A DNA stretch of 64,000 nt, taken from NCBI RefSeq assembly GCF_029975155.1, contig NZ_JARKPQ010000051.1:1-64000 (forward strand), written 5' to 3'. This document shows positions 48,357-56,202 of the stretch, piece after piece. How positions within the stretch are numbered: the first letter of the stretch is position 1; each line of letters opens with the position of its first letter. The translations under genes and the position numbers were made by a program. This stretch comes from Propionicimonas sp. (GTDB lineage: Bacteria; Actinomycetota; Actinomycetes; Propionibacteriales; Propionibacteriaceae). The notes under the pieces were generated by a model. The model did no database searches. It was not told the DNA's origin and was given only the letters and a program-made list of their open reading frames with translations.

Positions 48357-49877
48357 ATGGACATGGAGTCGTTGGCATGGTTGGTCGTGGGCGTCGCGCT
48401 CGGTGCGGTGACGGCGTGGCTGGTGCTGCGCGCGCGCTCGGACGGCAGTCGCGCGGGCCTGACTGCGAGCACCGAACAGGCGCGCGCCGAGGCGTCCGCG
48501 GCCCGGGCAGAGGCGGCGCAGGCCCGAGCCGAGGCGGTGCGCGTCCAGCTGGCAGTGGCCGAGGCGCAGGCCGACGCGGCGGAGGCTCGCACCGGCCGGG
48601 CCGAGGCACAGGCCGAGCTGTCCGGCGCCAGAGCGGACGCCGCCGCGGCCGCAGCCGAGCGCGACGCGGCTGTCAGGCGCGCGGAGGAGATCGCTGCGGA
48701 TCGCGAGCAGCTGGTCACCCAGTTCAAGGCACTCTCCGCGGAAGCCGTCGAACGGCAGTCGCGCCAGCTGGACGCGTCCGCTCAGGCCAGGCAGCAGGCC
48801 ACCGACCAGCTGCTCACACCGGTGCGCGAGAGCCTGCAGCGGTTCAACGACCGGTTGACCGAGGTGGAGAAGGAGCGGGTGGCGATGTCCACGGAGCTGC
48901 GCAACCAGGTCAGCGAGGTGCGGCTCACCGGCGAGAGTCTGCGCCGCGAGACCGCGGCACTGGTGACGGCGCTGCGCAAGCCGCAGGTGCGGGGCGCATG
49001 GGGCGAGCTGCAGCTCAAGCGCGTGGTCGAACTGGCCGGCATGGTCGAGCACTGCGACTTCGTGCAGCAGCAGACCGCCCAGACCACGGCCGGAGCCACG
49101 ATCCGGCCCGACCTGAAGGTGACCCTCACCGAGAACCGGTTCATCTACGTCGATTCGAAGGTGCCGCTGAACGCCTTCCTGGAGGCGCACGAGGCCGACG
49201 ACGACAAGGAGCGCGAGCGGCTGCTGGGCCAGTTCGCGAAGAACGTGCTGTCGCATGTCGACCAGCTGTCCCGCAAGGACTACTACAAGGCCGACGGCGG
49301 CGGCACCCCCGAGTTCGTCGTGCTCTTCCTCGCCAGCGACGCACTCGCGGCCGAGGCGTTCAGCCAGCTGCCGTCACTGCTGGAGTACGCCGCGGAGAAG
49401 GCAGTGATGCTGGCCACGCCCAGCTCGTTGATCGCGATGCTGAAGACCATCGCCTACTCGTGGCGACAAGCCGCGCTGGCCGAGTCCGCACAGGAGGTCT
49501 TCAGCCTGGGCCGCGAGCTCTACGACCGCCTGGGCACGCTCGGCAAGCACTTCGACAAGGTCGGACGCTCGCTCACGTCGGCCGTCGGCGCGTACAACGA
49601 GGCAGTCGGTTCGATCGAGGGCCGGGTGTTCCCGACCGCCCGCAAGCTGCGCGAGCTGAAGGTGACCGAGAAGGACCTGGCGCCGGTCAGTGCGTCGGAG
49701 GCGGCGGTGCGTCCGCTGACCAGCGCCGAGCTGGTCGAGGACGCGGCCGGCGTCGCACCGATGATCGGGCGAACGCGGGCCTCTGACGACCTCCTCCTCG
49801 AGCGACCGCAGCCCGAGCTGGACGACCTGCTCGCCGTCGAGGCGACCACACCGCAGCAGGCCGCCCAGACCGCCTAG
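48357..49877 (+). CDS. rmuC: RmuC-family DNA recombination protein
   Basis: A 506-residue RmuC homologue: an N-terminal membrane helix (LAWLVVGVALGAVTAWLVLR), a long Ala/Glu/Arg coiled coil (residues about 40-130), and the nuclease-fold core KPQVRGAWGELQLKRVVELA, RPDLKVTLTENRFIYVDSKV, LFLASDALAAEAF and SSLIAMLKTIAYSWRQ. RmuC proteins limit recombination at inverted repeats, which is apt in a genome full of palindromes. Start ATG 48357 or 48363; CAGGAT seven bases before the second may make that one leaderless. The final 50 residues are variable. Confidence 0.92.
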   Translation: MDMESLAWLVVGVALGAVTAWLVLRARSDGSRAGLTASTEQARAEASAARAEAAQARAEAVRVQLAVAEAQADAAEARTGRAEAQAELSGARADAAAAAAERDAAVRRAEEIAADREQLVTQFKALSAEAVERQSRQLDASAQARQQATDQLLTPVRESLQRFNDRLTEVEKERVAMSTELRNQVSEVRLTGESLRRETAALVTALRKPQVRGAWGELQLKRVVELAGMVEHCDFVQQQTAQTTAGATIRPDLKVTLTENRFIYVDSKVPLNAFLEAHEADDDKERERLLGQFAKNVLSHVDQLSRKDYYKADGGGTPEFVVLFLASDALAAEAFSQLPSLLEYAAEKAVMLATPSSLIAMLKTIAYSWRQAALAESAQEVFSLGRELYDRLGTLGKHFDKVGRSLTSAVGAYNEAVGSIEGRVFPTARKLRELKVTEKDLAPVSASEAAVRPLTSAELVEDAAGVAPMIGRTRASDDLLLERPQPELDDLLAVEATTPQQAAQTA

Positions 49878-49903
49878 CCTCTGCTGGCAGCTCTTCGCCA
49901 CAG

Positions 49904-49944
49904 CCGACAAATCTGATATCATTTAGATATCAGATTCTCGTCGG
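49904..49944. promoter_or_regulatory. Long AT-rich operator-like palindrome
   Basis: AATCTGATATC (49910-49920) and GATATCAGATT (49926-49936) form a perfect 11-bp inverted repeat around ATTTA, extended by CCGAC (49904-49908) and GTCGG (49940-49944). It is the most AT-rich spot in this part of the window and lies just before the start of the membrane protein gene, after the rmuC stop. It looks like a repressor operator (PadR- or TetR-size site), with no regulator gene adjacent. Confidence 0.65.
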
Positions 49945-49955
49945 AACGAGACGTG

Positions 49956-50741
49956 ATGGGCTACAGCGTGTGGTCGCCGTACAGCGGCCTGGAGTCGTAT
50001 CTGCTGTCTGCCGGCATGGTCCTGGCAGCGGTCGTGCTGGTCCTGCTGGGGATGCGGATCCGGCGTCCGCTCGCGGCGCGTCCGGCCGGGCGGCTCGTCG
50101 GATCCTTCCTCATCCTGATCTGGCTGCTGTCGGTCGTGATCATGTCGGTGGTGACCATCGCCTACGGGCTGGCCATCTACCAGCAGGCCGGACGGATGCC
50201 CGTCCCCACCAATCCGATCACCAGGTACACGATCGGATTCGCGGTGCTCGCGTTCGGGTGCGTCCTGGTCCTGACCCGGACGTACGGCTGGAAGCTCGCC
50301 CTGGTGAGCGCGATCGCCGCCGCGGGAGCCGGGCCGGCGATGTTCGAGGTGCCGTTCGACCTGGTGATCGCGTTCCGGCTCCAGGTGCCCGATCCAGCGG
50401 GCGTCTACCGGCTGCTGTACTTCGTCCCGCTGCTGCTGTTCAACGTCGCGACCCTTGCCCTGCTCACGCTCTCGCCGGCCGCGCGACTGAGGCGGCAGAC
50501 GCTGTTCGCGCTCGCCGGCATGTTCGCGGTCTGGGCCGTGTGGGCGCTGCTGGGCTTCGCCTACCCCGCCACCGTCGCGACGACGACGCTCAATGCCGCG
50601 TCGAAGCTGCTGAGCGCGGTGGCGGGCGTCCTCATCTTCCTGCCCGACCGGCGGGAGCGACGTCCCGACCGGCACGAAGGACCCCCTGCGCCGCCGGCCG
50701 ACACGGCTGCGAACAGCACTGCGCAGAGGGTGCCAGAATGA
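49956..50741 (+). CDS. Seven-helix membrane protein, unknown
   Basis: A 261-residue protein with about seven hydrophobic segments (for example SYLLSAGMVLAAVVLVLLGM, LVGSFLILIWLLSVVIMSVV, LLYFVPLLLFNVATLALLTL, LTRTYGWKLALVSAIAAAGA) and a Pro/Arg-rich tail. No enzymatic motif is seen. ATG 49956 follows GGAACGAG; GTG 49953 is also possible. The strong palindrome just upstream suggests it is tightly repressed and induced by a specific signal. The stop is five bases before the ilvA start. Confidence 0.7.
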   Translation: MGYSVWSPYSGLESYLLSAGMVLAAVVLVLLGMRIRRPLAARPAGRLVGSFLILIWLLSVVIMSVVTIAYGLAIYQQAGRMPVPTNPITRYTIGFAVLAFGCVLVLTRTYGWKLALVSAIAAAGAGPAMFEVPFDLVIAFRLQVPDPAGVYRLLYFVPLLLFNVATLALLTLSPAARLRRQTLFALAGMFAVWAVWALLGFAYPATVATTTLNAASKLLSAVAGVLIFLPDRRERRPDRHEGPPAPPADTAANSTAQRVPE

Positions 50742-50745
50742 GCCG

Positions 50746-51987
50746 GTGACGATTGACGCCCGGGCCGTGGACGAGGCCGCCGAGCGGCTGGCCGGCGTGG
50801 CCACCCGCACTCCCCTGCAGTTCAACGAGCGGCTCAGCGCCGTCACCGGCGCATCGATCTGGCTCAAGCGCGAGGACCTGCAGCCCGTACGGTCGTACAA
50901 GATCCGCGGCGCGTACAACCTGATCGCCCAACTGGACGGCGCCCAGCGGAGCGCCGGGGTCGTCTGCGCGTCCGCCGGCAATCACGGGCAGGGCGTGGCC
51001 TTTGCCTGCGCCCGGCTCGGCATCCATGGCCGCATCTTCGTGCCGGCCACCACGCCCCGGCAGAAGCGGGAGCGGATCCTCGCGCTCGGTGAGGGACGCG
51101 TCGACCTCGCGGTGGTCGGGGACACCTACGACGAGGCGGCCGCGGCAGCCCGGCTGGAGGCCGGCGGCACCGGCGCCGCGATCGTGCCGGCGTTCGACGA
51201 CGCCCGCACGATCGTCGGTCAGGGCACCGTGGCGAAGGAGATCGTCGACCAGTTCGGCCGGGCACCGGACGTGCTGGTCGCTCCCGTGGGTGGTGGTGGC
51301 ATGATCGCCGGCTGCCTGGCCTACCTGGGCGAGCGGCACCCCGAGGTCGCCGTCGTCGGAGCGGAGCCGGCCGGCGCCGCGTCGATGGCCGCGGCCCTGG
51401 CCGCGGGCGGCCCGGTCGACCTGGACCAGCTGGACACCTTCGTGGATGGCGCCGCCGTCCGCCGGATCGGTGACCTCACGTTCGAGGTCGCACAGCGCTA
51501 CCGTCCCGATCTCTACCCGGTGCCGGAGGGGCGGATCTGCTCCGAGATGCTGGCCCTGTACCAGACCGAAGGTATCGTCACCGAGCCCGCCGGGGCGCTG
51601 GCCGCGGCCAGCCTCGGCCTCTACCGCCCCGAGCCGGGACAGGACGTGGTCGTCATCGTCTCCGGTGGCAACAACGACGTCTCCCGCTACGCCGAGATCC
51701 TCGAGCGCTCGCTGGTCTACGAGGGTCGCAAGCACTACTTCCTGGTGAACTTCCCGCAGGAACCCGGCGCGCTCCGTCGCTTCCTCGACGAGGTGCTCGG
51801 CCCGGACGACGACATCACCCACTTCGAGTACGTCAAGCGCAGCAATCGTGAGGTCGGACCCGCGCTGGTCGGGATCGAACTCGGCGATCCCGACTCCCTG
51901 GCCGATCTGCTGCTGAAGATGGACGCCAGCCCGATCACCTTCGAGATCGTCGCTTCCGACAGCCCGTTCTACCGCTTCCTCGTGTAG
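50746..51987 (+). CDS. ilvA: Threonine ammonia-lyase with C-terminal ACT-like domain
   Basis: A 413-residue PLP enzyme: WLKREDLQPVRSYKIRGAYN with the PLP Lys in SYK, VCASAGNHGQGVAFACARLG, PVGGGGMIAGCLAYLGERHP (phosphate-binding glycines), VIVSGGNNDVSRYAEI. The last 85 residues (HYFLVNFPQEPGALRRFLDE, GIELGDPDSLADLL) are a single ACT-like domain, as in actinobacterial IlvA, which senses isoleucine. It deaminates threonine to 2-oxobutanoate for isoleucine synthesis. GTG 50746 follows CAGAAT (50734-50739) by six bases, so probably leaderless although the upstream gene is close. Confidence 0.94.
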   Translation: MTIDARAVDEAAERLAGVATRTPLQFNERLSAVTGASIWLKREDLQPVRSYKIRGAYNLIAQLDGAQRSAGVVCASAGNHGQGVAFACARLGIHGRIFVPATTPRQKRERILALGEGRVDLAVVGDTYDEAAAAARLEAGGTGAAIVPAFDDARTIVGQGTVAKEIVDQFGRAPDVLVAPVGGGGMIAGCLAYLGERHPEVAVVGAEPAGAASMAAALAAGGPVDLDQLDTFVDGAAVRRIGDLTFEVAQRYRPDLYPVPEGRICSEMLALYQTEGIVTEPAGALAAASLGLYRPEPGQDVVVIVSGGNNDVSRYAEILERSLVYEGRKHYFLVNFPQEPGALRRFLDEVLGPDDDITHFEYVKRSNREVGPALVGIELGDPDSLADLLLKMDASPITFEIVASDSPFYRFLV

Positions 51988-51996
51988 CCGAGCGGC

Positions 51997-52050
51997 AACC
52001 GATGGTCGAGCCGTAACCGATGGTCGAGCTGTAACCGATGGTCGAGCCCG
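51997..52050. repeat. Three 18-bp tandem units leading into a methyltransferase gene
   Basis: AACCGATGGTCGAGCCGT (51997-52014), AACCGATGGTCGAGCTGT (52015-52032) and AACCGATGGTCGAGCCCG (52033-52050) are three tandem copies, the third running on into a full family B unit (GGTCGAGCCCGTCGAGACC). The ATG inside the third copy is the start codon of the next gene. Confidence 0.85.
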
Positions 52051-52700
52051 TCGAGACCCCCCGCTGGAACCACAACCTGCACTATCACCGGCTGATCCTG
52101 GCCGGGGTTCCGGCCGGCGCGCGCACGGCCCTGGACGTCGGTACCGGTGACGGCCTGCTGGCCCGTGACCTGCACCTGATCGTGCCGGAGGTGACCGCGA
52201 TCGACGTGGACGCGGACGTGCTCGAACGGGCAAGAGCCGTGGACGCGGCCGTGCACTGGACGCTCGGTGACGTGCTCACCCACCCCCTCCCCGCGGACGG
52301 CTTCGATGTGGTGGCCTCGGTCGCGGTCCTGCACCACTTCCCCGATCCGGACGCCGGGTTGCGTCGACTCGCGGACCTGACCGCACCGGGAGGGCTCCTC
52401 GCCGTCGTCGGTCTGGCCCGCAGCACGTCCCTCCTCGACTTCGCCCACGACGTGGCCGGCACCGTGCAGCACCAGTACCTGTCGCGGCGACGCGGCTTCT
52501 GGGACCACACCGCGCCGACCGTCTGGCCGCCGCCGCACAGCTATCGCGAGGTGCGCCGTCTGGCGTCCCGAGTTCTGCCCGGCGTGCGCTGGCGACGCCT
52601 GCCGCTCTGGCGCTACGCGCTGTTGTGGCACAAGCCGGCCGAGCTCCGCCAGGACCCACCCAGCATCACAGACGCCCCCGAGGTTCCCAGACGCCCCTGA
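52038..52700 (+). CDS. Class I SAM-dependent methyltransferase with repeat-derived N-terminus
   Basis: A 220-residue methyltransferase: motif I ALDVGTGDGLLARDL near residue 32, VTAIDVDADVLERA, FDVVASVAVLHHFPDPDAGL, and APGGLLAVVGLARS. Conserved family sequence begins at WNHNLHYHRLILAG. The first eight residues MVEPVETP are encoded by a family B repeat, and the other ATGs upstream lead into stops, so the repeat supplies the start codon. The end is as strange: the last residues (TDAPEVPRRP) lie in the left arm of a 31-bp palindrome and the TGA is in its loop. Substrate unknown. Confidence 0.85.
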   Translation: MVEPVETPRWNHNLHYHRLILAGVPAGARTALDVGTGDGLLARDLHLIVPEVTAIDVDADVLERARAVDAAVHWTLGDVLTHPLPADGFDVVASVAVLHHFPDPDAGLRRLADLTAPGGLLAVVGLARSTSLLDFAHDVAGTVQHQYLSRRRGFWDHTAPTVWPPPHSYREVRRLASRVLPGVRWRRLPLWRYALLWHKPAELRQDPPSITDAPEVPRRP

Positions 52701-52738
52701 AATTCCGGGGGCGTCTGGGAACCTCGGGGGCGTCTGTG
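52667..52738. terminator. 31-bp perfect inverted repeat with a stop codon in its loop
   Basis: Arms 52667-52697 and 52708-52738 are perfectly complementary over 31 bp, with a 10-base loop that begins with the TGA of the methyltransferase gene. Each arm itself contains CAGACGCCCC twice. It separates two convergent genes and can fold from either strand, so it probably acts as a bidirectional terminator. Confidence 0.8.
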
Positions 52739-52783
52739 TGCGAACGGGCGGGGTCCGGACGACCAGGCAGCAGTCGGTCCGGC

Positions 52784-53662
52784 TCAGGCGATCATCAGGA
52801 GCGTGCCGAGGACCAGCAGCGCGAGGCCCAGGGCGGCGCGGCGGCCGAGCCGCTCCTTCAGGACGAAGACCGAGAAGCCCACCGTGAACACCACGCTGAG
52901 CTTGTCGATCGGCGCGACCACGCTGGCCGGGCCTTCCTGCAACGCGCGGAAGTAGCAGAGCCAGGACGCACCGGTCGCCAGTCCGGACAGGACGATGAAC
53001 AGCAGATCTCGCCGCGGAACCCGATGAATCTCCTTGCCGCGACCGGTCACCGCGACCATCAGCCATGCCATCACCAGCACGACAGCCGTGCGGACCGCGG
53101 TACCGAGATTCGACTCGACTCCCGCGATGCCCACCTTGCCGAGGATCGCGGTCAGTGCGGCGAACACTGCCGAGCCGATCGCCCACGGCAGCCAGCCGGT
53201 GGACGGTCGTGCCGGATCCGGGTCCACCTCGGACGAGCCGGACGCACGCGCGACCATCAGCCACGTGCCGACCGCGATCAGAGCGAGTCCGGGCAGCCGG
53301 GTCGCGAGGTGGTCGGTCTCGCCGAGGAAGAGCATCGCGAACACCACGGTCAGCGCCAGGCTGGCGCGGTCGACCGGGGTCACCCGGTTCACCTCGCCCA
53401 GCTGCAGCGCCCGGAAGTAGCACAGCCAGGACGCGCCGGTGGCGAGTCCGGACAGCACCAGGAACAGCAGGGTGGACGCGGTCAGCGTGGCGAGCTGACC
53501 GGCTGAGCCGACCACCAGCACCATCGGCCAGGACGCCGCCAGCACCACGACCGTCCGGATCGCCGTGGCGAGGGTGGAGTCAGTGTGCCGCACGCCGATC
53601 TTGGCCAGCACCGCCGTCAGCCCGGCGAACACCGCTGATCCGAACGCGAAGGCGACCCACAC
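52784..53662 (-). CDS. EamA/DMT-family transporter
   Basis: A 292-residue drug/metabolite transporter with ten helices in two duplicated halves. The halves share GLATGASWLCYFRALQ almost unchanged (residues about 75-90 and 224-239), as well as FGSAVFAGLTAVLAKIGVRH versus IGSAVFAALTAILGKVGIAG, so the duplication is unusually well preserved. It exports a metabolite or amino acid of unknown kind. GTG 53662 has AGGAG upstream. It lies convergent to the methyltransferase gene. Confidence 0.88.
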   Translation of the reverse strand: MWVAFAFGSAVFAGLTAVLAKIGVRHTDSTLATAIRTVVVLAASWPMVLVVGSAGQLATLTASTLLFLVLSGLATGASWLCYFRALQLGEVNRVTPVDRASLALTVVFAMLFLGETDHLATRLPGLALIAVGTWLMVARASGSSEVDPDPARPSTGWLPWAIGSAVFAALTAILGKVGIAGVESNLGTAVRTAVVLVMAWLMVAVTGRGKEIHRVPRRDLLFIVLSGLATGASWLCYFRALQEGPASVVAPIDKLSVVFTVGFSVFVLKERLGRRAALGLALLVLGTLLMIA

Positions 53663-53699
53663 GCGTCCATCATCTCCTGTGGGGAGGCCTGGGAGGCGC

Positions 53700-53800
53700 C
53701 GGCTCGGCGGCCCTTCGTGACGCCGGCTCGCTCCTCGCCGGCTCCTCAGCCCGAATCCTCCGACATCGCTCAGTCGAGCTTGTCGAGACGCGCTCGATCG
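53700..53800. repeat. Family D and B repeats
   Basis: GGCCCTTCGTGACGCCGGCT followed by CGCTCCTCGCCGGCTCCTCA (about 53709-53748) is a family D unit; TCGAGCTTGTCGAGACGCGC (53773-53792) is a family B unit. The 211-base gap 53663-53873, which also has the end of the SBP operon, contains no gene. Confidence 0.6.
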
Positions 53801-53873
53801 CTGGATCCGGGCTCAGAGAGCGGCGGCAGACGGCCACTCGTTCCCCACCGACTGCTGGGGAGACGGGCGAGCG

Positions 53874-54800
53874 TCAGGCCAGGCTGTTCGACGTCAGCCA
53901 CTCGTCGGCGACCGTGGCGGCGTCCTCCTTGTCGACGACGACCTTGGTCACCATCGCGGCGAGGGAGTCGGTGTCAAGGGCTGCCGAGACGGCGTTCAGG
54001 GCGGCGGTCACCTCCGGCGTCGCCTTCGACTTCTGGATCACCGGGATGACGTTCTGGGCACCGAAGAACTGCTTGGGGTCCTCCAGCGTGACGAAGTCGT
54101 TGGCCTTGATCGACGGGTCGGTGGTGAACAGGTTCGCCGCCTGCACCTGACCGTTCTTCAGGGCCTGCACGGTGAGCGGGCCGGCGACGTCGAGGGCCTT
54201 GAAGTCCTTGAACGTCAGGCCGTAGGTCTTCTTCAGGCCGGGGACGCCGAGCGCCCGGTTCTTCCACTCCGGCGGGCCACCGAGCACGAACTCACCGGCC
54301 ACCGGCACCAAGTCCTCGATGGTCTTCAGCGAGTACTTGTCCGCCGTCGCCCTCGTCACGGTGATGGAGTCCTTGTCCTGCGCCTTGGACGGGTCCAGAG
54401 CCGTCAGGGTGTCGGGCAGGAGAGACTTCAGCGACGCGAGGGCGGACGCCTCGTCGTGCGTGTCCGCGTCCTTGTCCAGGTACTTGGAGAAGCCGCCGGT
54501 GTACTCAGGGAACAGGTCGATCTCACCGTTCTGCAACGCGGGCACGTAGGTCTCGCGCGAGGCGATGTTCAGCTTCGTCGAGACGTTCACGCCCTTGGCC
54601 TTGAGCGCTCCGGCGTAGATGTCGGCGAGGATCTCGCTCTCCGGGAAGTTGGCCGAGCCGACCACGATCGAGACCGCGGCGCCCGACGATGCCGGCGCCG
54701 AACCGGTGGGCGCGGAGCTGGCCAGCGGATCTCCGGAGGAGCACGCCGTCAGCACCAGCGCTGTGGCTGCTGCGGCGAGGGTGACGAGGTGTTTCTTCAT
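53874..54800 (-). CDS. OpuC/ProX-type betaine-binding lipoprotein of the ABC importer
   Basis: A 308-residue lipoprotein: MKKHLVTLAAAATALVLTAC then SSGD (lipobox Cys at 20), a Ser/Ala-rich linker, and an OpuAC domain: IVVGSANFPESEILADIYAG, LQNGEIDLFPEYTGGFSKYL, GGPPEWKNRALGVPGLKKTY. The family binds quaternary amines (betaine, choline, carnitine, ergothioneine) in aromatic cages. ATG 54800 has AGGAAAAG and gives a proper signal. It is the last gene of the operon that starts with the Cys-rich leader, so a histidine-betaine type ligand is inferred. It is 29 bases after the permease stop. Confidence 0.9.
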   Translation of the reverse strand: MKKHLVTLAAAATALVLTACSSGDPLASSAPTGSAPASSGAAVSIVVGSANFPESEILADIYAGALKAKGVNVSTKLNIASRETYVPALQNGEIDLFPEYTGGFSKYLDKDADTHDEASALASLKSLLPDTLTALDPSKAQDKDSITVTRATADKYSLKTIEDLVPVAGEFVLGGPPEWKNRALGVPGLKKTYGLTFKDFKALDVAGPLTVQALKNGQVQAANLFTTDPSIKANDFVTLEDPKQFFGAQNVIPVIQKSKATPEVTAALNAVSAALDTDSLAAMVTKVVVDKEDAATVADEWLTSNSLA

Positions 54801-54829
54801 CTCTTTTCCTTCCATGGTTTCCTGCATAG

Positions 54830-55561
54830 TCAGGTCGGGTTGGTTGCGGGGACGGCGCCCACGCGCGCCGCGCGCCGGGCCGAGCGGACGGTGGAGAGCC
54901 CGGGCGAGACGACCAGGCGCTGGACCCCGGCGAACACCAGGTCCACGAGGACGGCGAGCACCGCCACGAGGAGAGCCCCGCCGGCCATCTGGCCGTAGTC
55001 GCGGTACGCCTGCCCGTCGATCAGGAACCGCCCGAGCCCGCCGAGACTGACCGAGGCGGCGAGGGTGGCGGTCGCGACGACCTGCAGCCCCGCGGAACGG
55101 AGGCCGCTGAAGATCAGCGGCAGCGCGCAGGGCACCTCCACCTTCGTCAGCACCTCCGGTGGACTCATCCCCATGCCGCGGGCGGCGTCACGCGCTCCGG
55201 GATCGACGCTCTCCACACCGGCGTAGGCGCCGGCCAGGATCGGTGGCACGGCCAGCAGCACCAGGACGAAGATCGACGGGACGAGGAACGCGATGTCACC
55301 GGCCAGCATCGGGCCGACGACGAGGACGGCGACGAACAGCAGGCCCAGCGTCGGCACGGACCGCACGCCGTTCACGAGGTTCACCACCGCGACCCTGCCC
55401 TTGCCGGTGTGCCCGATCCACAGTCCCAACGGAATCCCGATCAGGGCCGCGATCAGCAAGGTGACCGCCGAGTAGGCCAGATGTTCGGCCACCCGCACGG
55501 GGATGCCCGAGCTGCCCTGCCAGCTCTCGGGGTTGGCCAGCCATTCCCACACCAGGTTCAT
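54830..55561 (-). CDS. Betaine-type ABC transporter permease (OpuCD/OpuBB-like)
   Basis: A 243-residue permease with about six helices (AVTLLIAALIGIPLGLWIGH, VPTLGLLFVAVLVVGPMLAG, FLVPSIFVLVLLAVPPILAG) and the ATPase-contact loop DAARGMGMSPPEVLTKVEVP near residue 135. ATG 55561 overlaps the stop of the preceding permease (ATGA). The two permeases form the membrane pore of the importer. Confidence 0.9.
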   Translation of the reverse strand: MNLVWEWLANPESWQGSSGIPVRVAEHLAYSAVTLLIAALIGIPLGLWIGHTGKGRVAVVNLVNGVRSVPTLGLLFVAVLVVGPMLAGDIAFLVPSIFVLVLLAVPPILAGAYAGVESVDPGARDAARGMGMSPPEVLTKVEVPCALPLIFSGLRSAGLQVVATATLAASVSLGGLGRFLIDGQAYRDYGQMAGGALLVAVLAVLVDLVFAGVQRLVVSPGLSTVRSARRAARVGAVPATNPT

Positions 55562-56202
55562 GCCGGCCTCCCCGCACGCAACCACGGCGTGACCGCGCGG
55601 CTACCCCACAGGATGGCCAGGTCGAGCACCAGGGCGAGGGCCATGCAGGCGAGGATGCCCACCACGATCGGGTCGAGGAAGTTGCGCGCGAACCCGTCGG
55701 TGAACAGGGAGCCCAGCTGCGGGATGCCGAGCAGCGCCGCCACGGAGACGATCGACACGTTGCTCACCGCCGCCACCCGCAGGCCGGCAGCGATCACCGG
55801 CACGGCGAGCGGCAGTTCCACGCCGAAGAAGCGGCGTACCCGCCCGATGCCCATGGCCGTCGCGGCCTGCGTCACGTCGTCCGGCACCGAACCGAGACCG
55901 TCGGCGACCGTGCGCACGAGCAGGGCCACGGTGTAGATCGTCAGCGCCGCCACGACGTTCACCGGGTCGAGGATGCCGGTGCCCAGCACCAGCGGCATCA
56001 GGATGAACAGGGCCAGCGACGGGATCGTGTACAGCAGCCCGGTGCCGGCGATCAGCGGCGTGTATAGGACGCGGTGGCGACGGGCCAGCCAGCCCAGCGG
56101 GATCGCGAGCAGCAGCCCGACGACCAGCGGGATCACCGCCAGCACGGCATGGTTCAGCATCAGCTCGAACAGCTGGTCGAGGTGCCCGAGGAACCACTTC
56201 AC
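55558..56202 (-). CDS. Betaine-type ABC transporter permease (OpuCB-like)
   Basis: A 214-residue permease: HAVLAVIPLVVGLLLAIPLG, TGLLYTIPSLALFILMPLVL, VAALTIYTVALLVRTVADGL, and the coupling loop QAATAMGIGRVRRFFGVELP near 135. GTG 56202 overlaps the ATPase stop (GTGA) and its stop overlaps the next permease start. The permease pair, the CBS-tailed ATPase and the binding protein make a complete importer. Confidence 0.9.
   Translation of the reverse strand: MKWFLGHLDQLFELMLNHAVLAVIPLVVGLLLAIPLGWLARRHRVLYTPLIAGTGLLYTIPSLALFILMPLVLGTGILDPVNVVAALTIYTVALLVRTVADGLGSVPDDVTQAATAMGIGRVRRFFGVELPLAVPVIAAGLRVAAVSNVSIVSVAALLGIPQLGSLFTDGFARNFLDPIVVGILACMALALVLDLAILWGSRAVTPWLRAGRPA

Noticed and set aside
51997-52065. 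Tandem 18-bp repeats as a possible CRISPR.
   Set aside because: Units are directly adjacent with no spacers, number only three, and no cas genes are present.
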